A program made the translations under genes and the position numbers. From positions 30,504,001-30,568,000 of the forward strand of contig NC_046679.1 in the NCBI RefSeq assembly GCF_009870125.1: 64,000 bases of DNA, written 5' to 3'. Source of the stretch: Drosophila pseudoobscura (Eukaryota; Arthropoda; Insecta; Diptera; Drosophilidae). Shown here in pieces: positions 42,645-54,657 of this stretch (the stretch's first letter is position 1; each line of letters starts with the position of its first letter). The notes beneath the pieces were generated by a model, which saw nothing but the letters and a program-made list of their open reading frames with translations, was not told the DNA's origin and searched no databases.

Positions 42645-43060
42645 GTTAGATTAAATAGAATCGACGTTATTGTAATGTTTATTCTTTATTATTTACTCGT
42701 CGAAGCGAGATTTATTGTTCCTCGTTGGAGGTCTAAGAGAATCTAAATTTACATAAAAATGAAAGTCTTAATATTAAGTCCCCGGCCGCCGGCTGCGCAG
42801 TCGCCGGTGCATTAATCTGCTGACATGGCACACGCGCCGGTGTTATGTTGAGCAGCGGCAGTTTCCCACGTTCCACGGCCCCATGGTTGTTGTTGGGCCG
42901 TCTGGGCAAGTGTTTCCGTCAACGCTGCAACTCTCGTGTTCTATTACGCGACGAGGCATGTGCTGTATTTGGTTCATATGAAGGTGTTTAAGCTCATTGA
43001 CCCGCTGTAGGGTCGAGAACCAAATGCAGAGGGAGGGGTATCCGGCTGGATCGGATAACT
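42644..43060 (-). repeat. 5' LTR of the gypsy-clade element
   Basis: A 417-bp copy matching the 3' LTR at 35453-35869. It carries the element promoter and lies 54 bp from the DRE of the neighbouring host gene. Confidence 0.96.
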
Positions 43061-43064
43061 TACA
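43061..43064. repeat. Target-site duplication, right copy (TACA)
   Basis: Second copy of the 4-bp duplication created at insertion; see the left copy at 35449-35452. Confidence 0.93.
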
Positions 43065-43114
43065 TACTTCTCTCGCTCTCTGGGCGTCTAAATATCGGTG
43101 CATTCACGCAAACA

Positions 43115-43122
43115 TATCGATA
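43115..43122. promoter_or_regulatory. DRE (TATCGATA) upstream of the Aprataxin paralogue
   Basis: A perfect 8-bp DRE palindrome about 195 bp before the ATG at 43318, paralleling the element in front of Aprataxin. The retrovirus 5' LTR ends 54 bp to its left. Confidence 0.65.
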
Positions 43123-43317
43123 GATTTGTGTTGGTGTTGGTGGTTCAAAACGTTTTTCTTGAACTGAAGGCTGTCTCTGTTTTTTCCAGTGCAGCTAGTT
43201 CGCTCCATAAGAATTTTGGATCCAGTGACTCATGGCTATTTTTTTTTACCGGCAGACGGACAGCAGAAAAGTGTGATTTACACGAAAATTGAAACATCCA
43301 AAGACAAAATTAACATA

Positions 43318-44590
43318 ATGGACGTCACAGAGAAAAATAAAATAAAAATGGATCATATAAAGCAGAACATACGCAACGAACTGAGGAAGAAGATCTTGGA
43401 CAAGAATCACATTCTTATCGAAAGCGACAGGGCGGTGGTGGTGAAGGCCGACTATCCCAAAGCGCAGTACCACTTTCGTGTGGTGGCCAAAGAGGATATC
43501 GAGGATGTGACCAAGGTAAGCGACTATCCATTTTAGTCTCAAAATACTGATAATTTGGTTCTGCCAACAGCTGACCAGCGATCATCTGCCGCTGCTGGAC
43601 CACATGATGGAGCTGGCCGTCCAGATCATTGGGAAGCAGGACCACTTGCCGTCACGCAATTTTCGCATTGGCTTCAAGGCGGACCCGTTCTGGGACCGGC
43701 TGAACATGCACGTTATATCCGATGACTTCTACTCCCTGTCGATGAAGCGCATCAAGCACTGGAACAGCTTCAACACCGAGCTGTTCCTGCCTTTCCAACA
43801 GGCCTACATGATGCTGGACAGTGAGGGCGCTATTGAGACCCTCTCCGAGGTGGAGTTCCAAAAGCTGAAGGAACAAACGCCTCTCCACTGCAATCAGTGC
43901 GACTTTCAGTCCCCATTGTTGTTGGCTCTGAAGGCCCATCTCTTCACTCATTGGCAGGACAAGGAATCCGAACGTCGGACAAAAAAGCAAATGGAAGATA
44001 TTGTCAAGTTGCTGGACGAAGCAAAACTGGAGGACACCGCCAAGCCGGAAGCGGCATCATCCCGCGAGGAGCACGAGATCACCGCCAGCACCAGTCAGAA
44101 GTCTATGGATCAGAACCAGCCAGTGGGTGCCGATGCCAATGCGTACCACCAATGCGGGCCACTTGTAAACTTGATGAATCTGCAGCACATCAATAACCCA
44201 TTCAGAAACACGCCGGCTCGTTTCGGTATAGCCGCGAAGACTCATCCACAGCCTACAAATTCCATGTATGCACCGCGTCCACATCGGGCCGGCAACCCCT
44301 TGGCCTATGCGCCGCGACCACAGCAGGGCGGTAACCCCTTCAGAAACATGCCGCCGCGTCCACAGCTGGGCGGAAACCGCTTCGGACCGCATTTAAATCG
44401 CTTCGGACCGCAATCAAAGGACATGAGGCCTATGTTTGCTGCACCCAACCAACAGCCTAGATTTGGTCCAAAACAACCACAGAATCAGCGTCCTCGTGCT
44501 CCAAATCAACCACAGAACCAGCGTCCTCGTGGTCCAAATCAACCACAGAATCAGGGGACTCGTGCTCCAAACCAATCGAAGTTCCAATAG
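43318..44590 (+). CDS. Aprataxin paralogue with altered HIT motif and disordered tail
   Basis: Two exons: 43318-43515 and 43571-44590; 405 aa. The intron matches Aprataxin intron 1 in position and phase, so this arose by DNA duplication, not retroposition; Aprataxin intron 2 is absent. The HIT core reads NMHVIS: the first histidine is Asn111, while the nucleophile-position His113 remains. GFHAEPS has become GFKADPF. The C2H2 finger (CNQCDFQ ... HLFTH) is intact. After residue about 230 a long Pro/Asn/Gln/Arg-rich region carries repeated PQNQRPRAPNQ-type units and GGNPF motifs, likely disordered and nucleic-acid binding. Hydrolase activity is uncertain. Frame stays open past the TAG at 44588 for 21 codons of similar composition. 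Confidence 0.88.
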
Positions 44591-44656
44591 AAAAACAAAC
44601 CCAAAAACAATAGGAACAAACCGGCTGCCAATGCGGGCCAGCCTGCACCGATGTAG

Positions 44657-47600
44657 GGGCTACATCGATCTTGCAAGCAAGGTAAAAGACGCCTTCTAGC
44701 GTGTGCCTTATAAATGGTAACAAAATCTATAATTTTTATTTCTGAAATACTGAATCCGAGACTAGAAACTATATATCGAATATAATACCAAAACGAAACT
44801 AAAACTCATACAGGAAACCATTGCAAAAGCAATTTAGGATTAAATCAGCATTTTTTATAAGGAACGACAATAAGTTAGCGTTCATTCCATTTAGACTATC
44901 TGCCAAAAACATAAACTTCCTAAACAATCAAATATGTTCAAAAATAGATTACAAATCGAATTTGATGTAATTATTTGTATGCCTAAATGTCAAAGGTTTG
45001 TCTCAATAAATATCAGACATTACAAACGCCACGAATCATCCAAGCAAAGTTCAACATATAGTGAGCGAGAAAAAAATATAAAAAAACTGAATCGCTGATT
45101 CTAACAGTCCGAAGAAAGAGAATCCCGAGGGCCCTAATGTGAATCATCATCTAATTGGAAGATTGTAAGGAATCGCATGTTAACACCCACACTTGAAACA
45201 ACATTCGAAATGTTCAATTGCTGGATAAATATTATATTACACCTGGCATTAGCAGTAGCAGAAGCATTAGCTGGAACTGCCACCCCCTGTGGAATTTGAA
45301 ACAGTTGTTAAATTGTAATTCCGATTATGAAAAATGAAGAAAGTTACCCTCAAAATATTATCATTTGTTTAAACGGCAGGAAATTAACTTTTCTTCTGTC
45401 AAAAGCTGCTCTGTTCTCTAGGCCTTAGTTCGGCTTAATTATGGCCACATTTTCCATTAACTTTACTACTTTACAGTGCGGAACACATACACACTTGAGC
45501 GGAGGAGATACATAAGTTGTCCGTCAGCATAGGAAAACTCAAATCAAATTCAAGGTAGCTCTGAGCGCAGACACACAGAGTGGCTCCGGCTAATGCCATA
45601 CGGTACGTAATTTTAAATTCTTCTCGACATTTTTTAGTGTGTCACAGTGTCAAGGTGTCTGCCAGAGCCAGAGCGCTGAAAGCTATCACATCCCACCCCC
45701 CATCGATATGGTTTTCGGGGGTGCATCTTTGAGCAATCAACAGCTCCATTAAAGCTATCTTTCTCTCTCTGTGGAGCCCCTTTTGCCACCTGTTATGTCT
45801 CGAGCAACAGGAGGCCATTCATAAAGGACGTTACTTTCGAGCCAAAGAGAGCAGGCGAAAGCTCTCTTTCAGGGGGGTAGCCAAAAGCACTGAGTGGACT
45901 TTGGAGTGGCTATGCCAGGCGCATGCTCGCAGACTTCGAAGCTTTTGACATTTGAGAAAAGTTTTTGAGCGGAAGGGGGCGAGATGTGCGCCTGTGATTG
46001 CCATTTGGGGGAGTGGGTGGCATATGAGAAGGAAATTCTTGTGGTATTTTATTTTACAGATTTTGTTGTTTAATGATCTGTAAAATTAACAACATGTGGT
46101 GTTAATTTGTTAAACATTTAAATGTACATACTTTGTGATTATTTTTTTTGGTTTAAAAAAATGCGAAAAATTGGCCAGGAAATAGCAAAAACTGTTACCA
46201 AAAAATGGAACTCCTTGTAGTCCTAGAAATTTATAAAGAGTTAAGCTTAAGAAACTGTTCCGAACAAGAAGATTAAAGGAAACTCAATTTAATTTATTTC
46301 AGATATATTAAATATTTTCCAATTATATTCCTGTTTATCCCAATTGGTATTTTTTAGATTTAAAAATGCGGTCTATTCTTCAGAATATAACACAAAAATG
46401 TTACCAAATATTAAAATAATAATATTTCCAGAAATTACCAAATATTTAAGCTTAAGAAAATTCAACAATTAATAGGATTAAAAGAAAACTCTTTTTATTT
46501 TATTTTATTTCAGCAATACAAAATATTTCGCAAAAAATCCAAGTTCTTCAAAGAGCAACCTTTTGAAATGTTCATTTAAATTCTTCGACTCTCGCTGGAA
46601 AACCACGAATTTTCTTCTGAAATATTCATAAATTGTATGGTCCGTGGATTGGAGTGCACATGTGAGCATGAATGGAACTGTTTGTTTCCCTCCCATTCAC
46701 GTATAAAATGTTATTTATATGCTGATGATTTTTCGCTAGCTCCTGCGCCATTCGGATTGGGGTTTCATGTGGAATAATCCTTTTCGCTGACATTACTCCG
46801 AACGGAAATACAACGAAACAACCCCCAGACAGCGAGGAATAATGCCAGAGGACATGGGCTCAACATCAATTGTACGATTTAAGCAATTTGCAATTTCTGT
46901 GGGGGCCTATGGAAGGGGGCAGGCAACTTCTATGGCGTCAACGAGCCTCAATAATAATAACTTTTCATAGCGCCCCATTATCGTTAAGCGCGCCGAAAAC
47001 AGTGGAAAACAAGTTATAATGATTTTTGTTTGGACTGAAAGATACCCGCTACAGAGTCTGCTTCTCTTAAACGTTTCATACCGCACAAGGAGTCCAGTAT
47101 GCACCCTTTTCCTTGCTCAATCTTCTTAGAAATGTTCACTCATCCCTGAGGAGCGCTTGAAGGAGCTCTTGCCATACATAACTTTGCACTGTTTGACTTA
47201 CCCTTCTCTTCGAATGCACACAACACATGCCCTGACAGGCTCCAAGACTCCTTGCTGCTATGCAATCTCCCCTGCTCCTCCTCCTGCTGCCTTTGTCCTC
47301 GGTGGTCGGGTCGTATGAGTAATATGCCAATTACACATTTTGTGCATTCTCCTGTTGCTTGTTCGCCTCGATTCTTGTCTTTTATGCTCCTCTCCCTCTA
47401 CCCAGCGCTGTAAAAATATTTATACTGGTGTCCTTGCGTGGCAGAGGGCAGGATGTGGTATCATTGCGTATACGAGGTGATGGCTTCAAGCGGCTTTCAG
47501 CAGGGCTAAGCTTTTGCTGAAAAGGTGAAAGTAGTAAAAATGTTTAGAGCTTCTAAAAACAGAGACAAAGACGATTGGAAATATCTAAGGAAATATATCA

Positions 47601-47744
47601 TTTTTATGGCTATGTTTTTACGAATGTAACGTTAGGGATTTGCTGGCAAAAAAAAAACATTGATATGACGTGTGGATACCAAACTATTATTCACACCTTG
47701 ATCTACATAGTCCACTGAACTTTTTCCCATTAAATATTCCCCCA
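44657..47744. other. Intergenic region
   Basis: A possible distal poly(A) signal AATAAA for the Aprataxin paralogue lies at 45005-45010. The rest is AT-rich noncoding DNA with no recognised gene, tRNA or transposon. Confidence 0.6.
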
Positions 47745-47810
47745 TATATAGGGGCCCATGGGCTCTTATAAAAACTTTGGCACACCAAAAGAATAATTTT
47801 AGTAAGCAAC
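47745..47810 (+). promoter_or_regulatory. Core promoter of S28 gene D
   Basis: TATATA at 47745-47750 and TATAAAA at 47767-47773. The second stands about 32 bp ahead of a TTTAGTAAG initiator-like site near 47799, leaving a very short 5' UTR before the ATG at 47811. Confidence 0.5.
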
Positions 47811-49623
47811 ATGAAGTGGCTGTCTTTTGTGCTGCCAATTCTTTTATGGCTACCAAATCTTTGGGCTGTCTATAATCCTTATAGAAGAAATTTGGAGCTG
47901 CTATTCCAGGAGCCCAGTGCGGGATCTTATACCAAAAACGATGCCGTTTCGGTTGAAGAACTTTGGTTGGAACAAAAAGTTGATAATTTCGATGCTCTGA
48001 ACAATCAGACCTGGAAAATGGTAAACTCTGATCATTCTAACATCTCAAAATCCATAGAAAACATGTGTTTTTATAGCGCTATCTACGCAATGGCAAATAT
48101 CATAGGAATCAAGGACCCATCTTCATATTTGTGGGCGGTGAATGGAGCATAAGTCCGGGGTTTCTGAGCACAGGTCTCACCCACGACATGGCTGTGGAAA
48201 ATTCGGGAATGCTGTTCTACACCGAACATCGTTACTATGGACAGAGCTTGCCCCATGGGTGGGTGTGCTTACTGATACTTACAGATAGATCATCTTTTAA
48301 TGGCGTCTTTTTGTGGAATAGAAAGGAGAGCTTCCGTGTGGATAAGCTGCAGCATTTGAGTATCTATCAATCCCTGGCTGATTTGGCTCACTTCATACGC
48401 TTTCAAAAGTCGGAGAATCCTCGAATGAAACAGTCGGAAGTCATATTAGTCGGTGGTTCATATTCGGGCAGCATGGTGGCCTGGATGACACAATTGTATC
48501 CCGATTTGATAGCCGCCAGTTGGGCCTCAAGTGCCCCACTGCTGGCCAAAGCGGATTTTCATGGTGCGTCGCAAAAATCGAAGAGAGATTGCCTAGAGAT
48601 TCTGTAATCTTTCCTTTTCTTTCAGAGTACATGGAAGTGGCTAGCAATTCGATTCGCTTAAGTTATGGTCAAAATTGTACTACTAGAATACAGAAGGGTT
48701 TTCAGCACTTGACAAAGTTGTTTGAAGAAAATCAAATTCCGGAATTACTGCAAAAACTCAATGGCTGTGAGGATTATGAACCCAACGATCCCCTGGATAG
48801 AGCTGCCTTCTTCAATGGCTTGGGCAACTATTTTGCTTTGATTGTGCAGAGTTATAGGTGGGGGCAAAGGGCTATCAAAAAAGCTCTTTATTGGCTTAAA
48901 TAATCTTCCCTTTTTCAGTTCATATATTCCACAACTTTGCGACACTTTAATGTCTTTGAACTCCAACGATGAAGTGGCATTTGAGGGTTTCTTAGAACTA
49001 CTCTTTGCAGAAGGCAGAAGGTCGACAGATTGCCAGGACTTTGGCTATGGGGCCATGCTGCAACTATTCAGCGATCCAATTTCAGGCAGTAAGTACCTTC
49101 AAAAGCCCCAAAACAGAAACACTCTCTAAGGTAATCGTATGACAGTTCGTGCCTGGTTCTATCAGACATGCAATGAATTTGGCTGGTACTCGACCACAGC
49201 CACAAGCGATTCATCATCGACCTTTGGCAATCAAGTGCCTTTGTCCTACTACGAGCGTCTCTGTTTGGATGCATTCGGTCCAGAACAGACCCGGGAGAAG
49301 CTAGCCCAGGGCATTGAGCAGGCCAACAATCACTTTGGTGGCTACCATTTCAATCAGAGTGAGCGCTATGGAGAGGTATTCTTTACGCACGGCCAGCTGG
49401 ATCCTTGGCGCTCTCTGGGCAAGCAAAAAGGCAATCAGGCCATTGTCTTGAGGGGTAAGTGAGGGAGAACCCAAGCGAAGCGAATCCCTGATGATTTGAT
49501 GGGTGTCTCTTCCACACAGGCTACTCGCATTGCGAGGACCTTGGCGGCATTCAAGTAAGGGACAGCGTGCAAATGAATCTGGCCAAACTGCGTGTGATGT
49601 CCTTTCTGCGCCGTCACATATAA
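47811..49623 (+). CDS. S28-family serine exopeptidase D, secreted, outside Ino80
   Basis: Seven exons: 47811-48020, 48077-48258, 48322-48563, 48626-48857, 48919-49088, 49146-49454, 49520-49623; 482 aa, frames all join. Signal peptide MKWLSFVLPILLWLPNLWA. Triad motifs: VGGSYSG (with the canonical glycine that copies A-C have lost), HGQLDPW and YSHCEDL. Introns 1-3 and the last two match gene A in position, and an additional intron splits the segment after the catalytic serine (48564-48625). Codon use is more AT-rich than in A-C, and sequence is clearly more diverged, so this is an older paralogue. AATAAA at 49662-49667. Function is inferred as secreted or lysosomal peptide trimming. Confidence 0.92.
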
Positions 49624-51213
49624 ATTGCCACCGGGATATGCTCATCCATGATTAATTATTTAATAAACATATAAGTCATGTGCCCGTCCCGGCCTTTGTC
49701 AACAAGTGTCCTGCGTCTCGAGTGTGTCAACAACTTTGCTGTTGATTAAGAAAATTGCACTTACCCTCTGGCTTGTGCATTTTCCCTGCTTTTGTTTGTC
49801 TTGGCTTGATTGGTTGATTAAGGATCCCTGCCCCACCCCCACACGGTTACCTTAAGGTAAAATTTATCTCTTTTCGAATTTTAACGTTTATCAAAAGCTT
49901 TAGCCCCCTCCCCCATTTGTGTGCCCATTTGAGTGCAACGCCAACGCATCATAGTCCTTGTCGAATCAGAGCCGTCACCTTCTGCTGTGCGTGGGCGCCT
50001 GGGACTCGGGTACTCCAAACTATTGGATACATTCCCATGGACGTTCGCAGGACTCACATTTCTGCGTGGGCTGTGTGGTAATGGGGCGGGCCGGCTTTCG
50101 ACTCGAGCGCTCTTTCACTCGTAATTTATTTACATTTTCCTCGGCTCTGAGTGTCTTTACAGGAACCGCCTGGCGCCACTCCTGGCGATGCTGTGTGTGT
50201 GGGTTTTTCGTGCTAATTAATATTTGTTGCTCCATTAATTTGGTAAATTACTGGGAGTCTGCTGTGTGTTGTGTGTGCTCCAAGTGGTGAAAGGATTATC
50301 AGAGTGGTTTGTGCTTTCTGCGAGGACAAATTAAGAGAAACTTTCTGTGCAGCAAACATCATATGTGCAGTAGAAAAAGTAAGACTTTCTCTAACCAATC
50401 TCTAAGCCCTGGCAGGGCCCTCCAAGGCTCCACTAACTAATTGAGACATAATCCACTCAATTTGTTTACCCAAAACGTATCCATGTCCCAAAGTCGGACC
50501 ATCGCTGAACCGCTCCTGGCCCATGCCGCTGCCAAACAGCAGGCAAACAAACAAACAAGAGGCATGCCACATGGCATGGCATGGCAGGTGCGGTGCTGCT
50601 CCAGTGCCCTGCGAGTGACATTCGAGTGGCTACATTCCACTCACGTTTGCACTCCACTCAAAATGGTCCTGCGTAGGCGTTTGTCCTTATAAAAGTCGAT
50701 GCCAAACCGCTCAACGCTTCAGTCGAGTTTGAAACTTACACTCAAGCGGAGTTGTAAATAGTTGTTCGAGTTGTTGGCTCGTACTCAAACGTACTGTAAC
50801 ACCAAACAAATATTACATTTAATCAAAAATAAAATAAAATAAAATAAAATACTATATATATTAGCCATAAAAAAACTGGATATTTCCATCTATTCCGCGT
50901 GTGTGTGTTTGTCTGTGGAAAGGACTTGAAAAGTGACTTTGAAAACTCTTGTGTTTTACCAACGGAAAGCTGAAAAGAAAACTCTCGGTGTGCCAGTGTG
51001 TGTGTGTGTGTGCGGAAAATGGTTCTTCATTACCTTTAGGCTTTTTTCTTTCACTCTGTTGCTCGGCCTGGCCCCCCAGGTCTGTTGCTGGTTTTTCTTG
51101 GTGTTTTTTTTCTGGTTTTCTGGTTGAAGCCTAGGCCTCGTTAGTCCTGGCCTCCCATGTTCCTTGATTCTCTTCGCATTCATTGCTTTTAGGCCATGCT
51201 TCCATGCGTTCAC

Positions 51214-51445
51214 ATTGCGTATACGCCGTGTAACCATGATTAAAGTTGAGTCTACGGAGTGTTCTCATGCTTCAAATTGAGTGTACACCTCACACATTGC
51301 CCATGACTTGCGATGAGTATTCGCCGTACACGCCGTGTTTCCGTGCCGTAGTATATCCAAGATTGACATTGCGTTTATTCCGTGCCTCTCACTGCCTCCA
51401 CCTGGCCCCTGTCTCGGCTTTCCTCTCATTGCGTATACGCCGTGT
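51214..51445. repeat. Spaced ATTGCGTATACGCCGTGT motifs
   Basis: Exact copies at 51214-51231 and 51428-51445, with decayed relatives near 51290-51345 and 51365-51383. A truncated match (ATTGCGTATACG) occurs at 47464. It contains the palindrome GCGTATACGC. Confidence 0.6.
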
Positions 51446-52330
51446 GTGAGCCTCTGTGAGCCTTCGTGTGCTTTGAATAACAACACGCAGTTGTTGATTG
51501 TTCCCCCAACCTCCTGCGGCACCCTCCCTTTTCCTTTCTTTTGGGGATCTGCTGTTAAATTATGCATTAAGAAAACCCCAAGCGCCCGCCCCAGCACACA
51601 CAAAAAAATGAAATATAAAGAAAAGAAATGGTTCTAAAATGCTGTCGTTGTCTGGGTTGTCCACCATCCACCCTCCGCCTCCCCCTCCGACCGTATAGTA
51701 CGAGTAAATTATGCAAATTAATGTTTGTTTGTGATTTGGGCAGGCTCGCAGTAAGGCCGTAAAAGATTTTCAGGATTTTTCTGCAGCCCAAGAAAATTAT
51801 TGTATCTTTGCAAATCTTTAAAAATTGTAGGGCGACAAATGCCTACAAAGAGAGAGAGAGAAACCGAAAAGCCTGGGGTGTGATTTCTAGTAGCTAAAAA
51901 TATAGTTGCCAGACCACAAAATCTTGAGTGGATTTCTTGGTGTTCCCAATTTTCATTAGAATCACATGCAAAAAGGGAATTTTCATAGAATTTTTGGAGA
52001 AATATTTTATAGCCAGTTCAAGTGCTTTTCTTCATTAAAAAAATATTCCTAAAATTAGTTTTTGCTGTTCATATTTTCGGTTGGCCCGAAATTCTAGTAA
52101 ATCCACTAGAAATTGCAGTTCTTTTTCCCCAAACCCAATTTTAATTGCTTGGTAAATCTTTCTTTTACGATTTTATTTTTTCCCAATTTTTTAACAAATT
52201 GCTTTTTGCTCTTTTGGTCGACCTCAGAGCCGATACCGACGACCGATTCGGGCAATTTGTGCCGGCTTATTTGGCCACATTTTCGGCACCTTGGTCATAA
52301 TTCACTTAACTTTTCTGTTTGCTTGGCTGT

Positions 52331-52499
52331 TGGCTCTAGCTCTGTCCCTGGCGATGGTTCTGTCTCTTGCCTTGGCTCTGGCTATGATTCTGTCTCTTGC
52401 CCTGGCTCTGGCTATGGTTCTGTCTTTTGGCCTGGCTCTGGCTATGGTTCTGTCTTTTGGCCTGGCTCTGACTATGGTTCTGTGTCTTTTGGCCACCTC
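52331..52499. repeat. 30-bp minisatellite (TGGCTCTGGCTATGGTTCTG type)
   Basis: About five to six tandem 30-bp units with few substitutions. The multiple-of-three period keeps several frames open on both strands, producing false ORFs. Confidence 0.9.
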
Positions 52500-54120
52500 T
52501 GTTTGTCTGCAGGTCTCTGGTGGCTTATACAGCCAACATTTGGCTGTGGCTTTTAGTTGTCTTCAGAGCCAAATGTTTGTCTCTCTCTCTCTCTCTTTCA
52601 ATCGGTGTCTCTGCTGGTGCGTGTTTCCTGGTGGAGGGGCTGGTGTTTATGAAATCGGCTGAGAGAAGCCAGAAGTTTCATTTTCAGTCTATTAAAGTAT
52701 TTTTATGTTCATTGTCTTCCGTCCTTATTTTATTGGCACGAGGGCTGAGAGGTAGTTTATGTCTGCCAGGGAATTGTAACAAGATTTTACGGTTTCATAG
52801 TCTCCAGGGAAGAAGCCTGTTTAAAATGCAGAAAATTCAAGTTGAGCAAAAGTTTTTGGCACTTGGAAAACCGGGAATCTATGGTCTTCGGAAATGTTCA
52901 ACGTTTCCGAACGTGCTAAGGAATAATGATAGAGTGCCCCGGAAAGACTCCTGCAAACGGAAAAGGACTAATTAAAAAGCTTTTGGCCTGCCTGTTGGAC
53001 GCTTCTCGCCTGTCTTTAACTTTTCCTTCTCCGCTTTCCTGTCCCCCAATTGTGTGGCAAGAGGGGGGCCAAAACTTCTCTCTGAAAAATTTGTCGTGTG
53101 TCCAATTTTGATTGCCCCAAAAAAAAAAGTTGAAAGACTTTTTCAACTTTTCTCGAAAAGGGCAGCGTTAGTGAAAAAGTAAACCAAAGGGTTAGCTTGG
53201 CTTTAATTAAAGGTTCCGTCTATGTCTAGGGCATTTGTCTCTCTCCTTTCGTTTTTCGTATGTGTTTTGGGTACTCTAGAGAGTCATTAAGAGTCGGTCG
53301 GGTATCCATCTGAAAATTAAAGGGAAAAAGGGTTTTCCCTTCCCCCCAAGGTGTGGTAAAAGAGCAGCAGGGAAAAAGTTAAAGTTCGTTAAGCTGATTA
53401 GACGACAGCGGCCTCGGCCTCGGCCTCGAGTTGCCTTTTGCCACGCAAATTGCCACCCAAAAGGACACTTTGGATGATCCTGGGGTGTTGACTTCTTCTG
53501 AGGTCTTTTTATTAAATTTTCAGGCAGATATCTGGTATTCAGTTGCACTTTTATGGGTCATACGGTTTTAATAGTTATAATTATATATTATTATATATTA
53601 TATTATATAATAATAAATTACTTCTTTTAGTTACAAATAAAACCTACCAAAAATTTTGTGCAGACCTAAAATTGAGGGGATTTTCGGGCCTTAGAACATG
53701 GACATAAAATTTGAGTGAAAATAGTGTATGAAATGACAGGAGATTTGCATGACATAATAATATATTAATTAAATCTATGAGATTTCCATAAAAAAACCAC
53801 TTAAAACATTTTTAAACCACAAAAAATCTATTATATTCTCCCACTAATATTCCCCGTTTTTCTGCCTCTTTTCATTGCAGTGTAGAAAAATGTAAAAAGT
53901 CGACTAAAAACATATATCTATATATATACATATAAATATTTGTTTGCCTGCAGAAATTCTTTTAAATTTTTAAGTTCCAACAAAACGACAAAAAAAAACC
54001 AACAAAAAACAACAAAACGACAAAAAACGAATACGAAAGTTAAGGCTTGCTAAAATACACATAAACCAACCGTAGAAAGCAACGTAGTAAACGAAACGAA
54101 AATATAGAAAAGTAGGGAAT

Positions 54121-54144
54121 AGAGAGAGAGAGAGAGAGAGAGAG
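54121..54144. repeat. GA microsatellite
   Basis: An uninterrupted GA/AG dinucleotide run in the presumed 5' UTR or promoter of the secreted-protein gene; such runs bind GAGA factor in flies. Confidence 0.85.
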
Positions 54145-54509
54145 TGGAGAAGAGGAAAAGAGCTAATTCCTGGTGCGTATAACTCCATTAGAGGAACAAT
54201 TAGCATAGTCAAGGACGACGCAACGAGAAGTGCCAACGATAATTCAATCAAGGACCCAGAAGAAGTTGCTTGAAAATCATCCTGCTCCAGTCCTGCGGCC
54301 TGGTGCTGCCTCCTGCCTGAAAGCGGACTAAAAACGAACTGGGGAAACTGTGGAAAACTCCATCGAAACACTCGGATAAAGTGGAAAACGTGTGCGTGCG
54401 CGTGTGAAAAAGTTTTCTCTGGTATCCTGGTATCTGGGCGAGAGTGTTTTAATTCGAACACTTGGCAAGTTTTCCCTCCCTCTCCAACCATCGTCCGTCC
54501 ATTCGGAAA

Positions 54510-54657
54510 ATGGACCGTCACCGACATCGCCATCGCCTCAGCATGTGGCCCACGTTCGCCGTCTGTCTGCTGCTCCTGCAGGCGACCACAACCACGATGG
54601 CCATCGATCTGAGTCGCCTCTACGGCCACATGGCCAATCCGGTGCAGAAGCGTAGCG
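54510..54657 (+). CDS. First coding exon of an unidentified secreted protein
   Basis: The ATG at 54510 opens a 49-codon stretch plus one base, closed by a good donor (G then GTGAGT at 54658). The peptide has a His/Arg-rich start, a strong signal sequence (MWPTFAVCLLLLQATTTTMA) and then IDLSRLYGHMANPVQKRS. The dibasic KR could be a prohormone or propeptide cleavage site, but I cannot assign the family. The long purine-rich stretch before it looks like a 5' UTR. No continuing exon is recognisable in the remaining 9.3 kb, so the first intron is very long and probably contains the small frames at 55054 and 61279. Confidence 0.65.

Larger units (their letters stand above)
35453..43060 (-). mobile_element. 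Complete gypsy-clade endogenous retrovirus (errantivirus)
   Basis: A 7608-bp element on the minus strand: 5' LTR (42644-43060), primer-binding site, about 700-bp leader with a repeat array, gag, pol in the -1 frame, env, polypurine tract, 3' LTR (35453-35869). The LTRs begin AGTTA and end TAACT, as in gypsy. They appear identical when read side by side and the three frames are open, which indicates a very young insertion. It lies between two Aprataxin paralogues, antisense to both. Length, gene order, target site and frameshift mode all match gypsy. The LTR is shorter than that of D. melanogaster gypsy and the leader lacks the Su(Hw)-type repeats, so it may be a species-specific gypsy or a sister lineage. 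Confidence 0.96.
49624..54119. other. Intergenic region with simple repeats
   Basis: No gene is supported. Noted are the ATTGCGTATACGCCGTGT motif array (51214-51445), a 30-bp minisatellite (52331-52499), a CT run near 52579, and an AT-dinucleotide tract near 53574-53620. Confidence 0.6.

Noticed and set aside
49089..49130. Alternative 42-nt intron before exon 6 of S28 gene D
   Set aside because: An in-frame acceptor at 49144-49145 gives a normal 57-nt intron and aligns better with gene A.
52302..52496. Arg/Ala-repeat frame
   Set aside because: Produced by the 30-bp minisatellite, whose period is a multiple of three.
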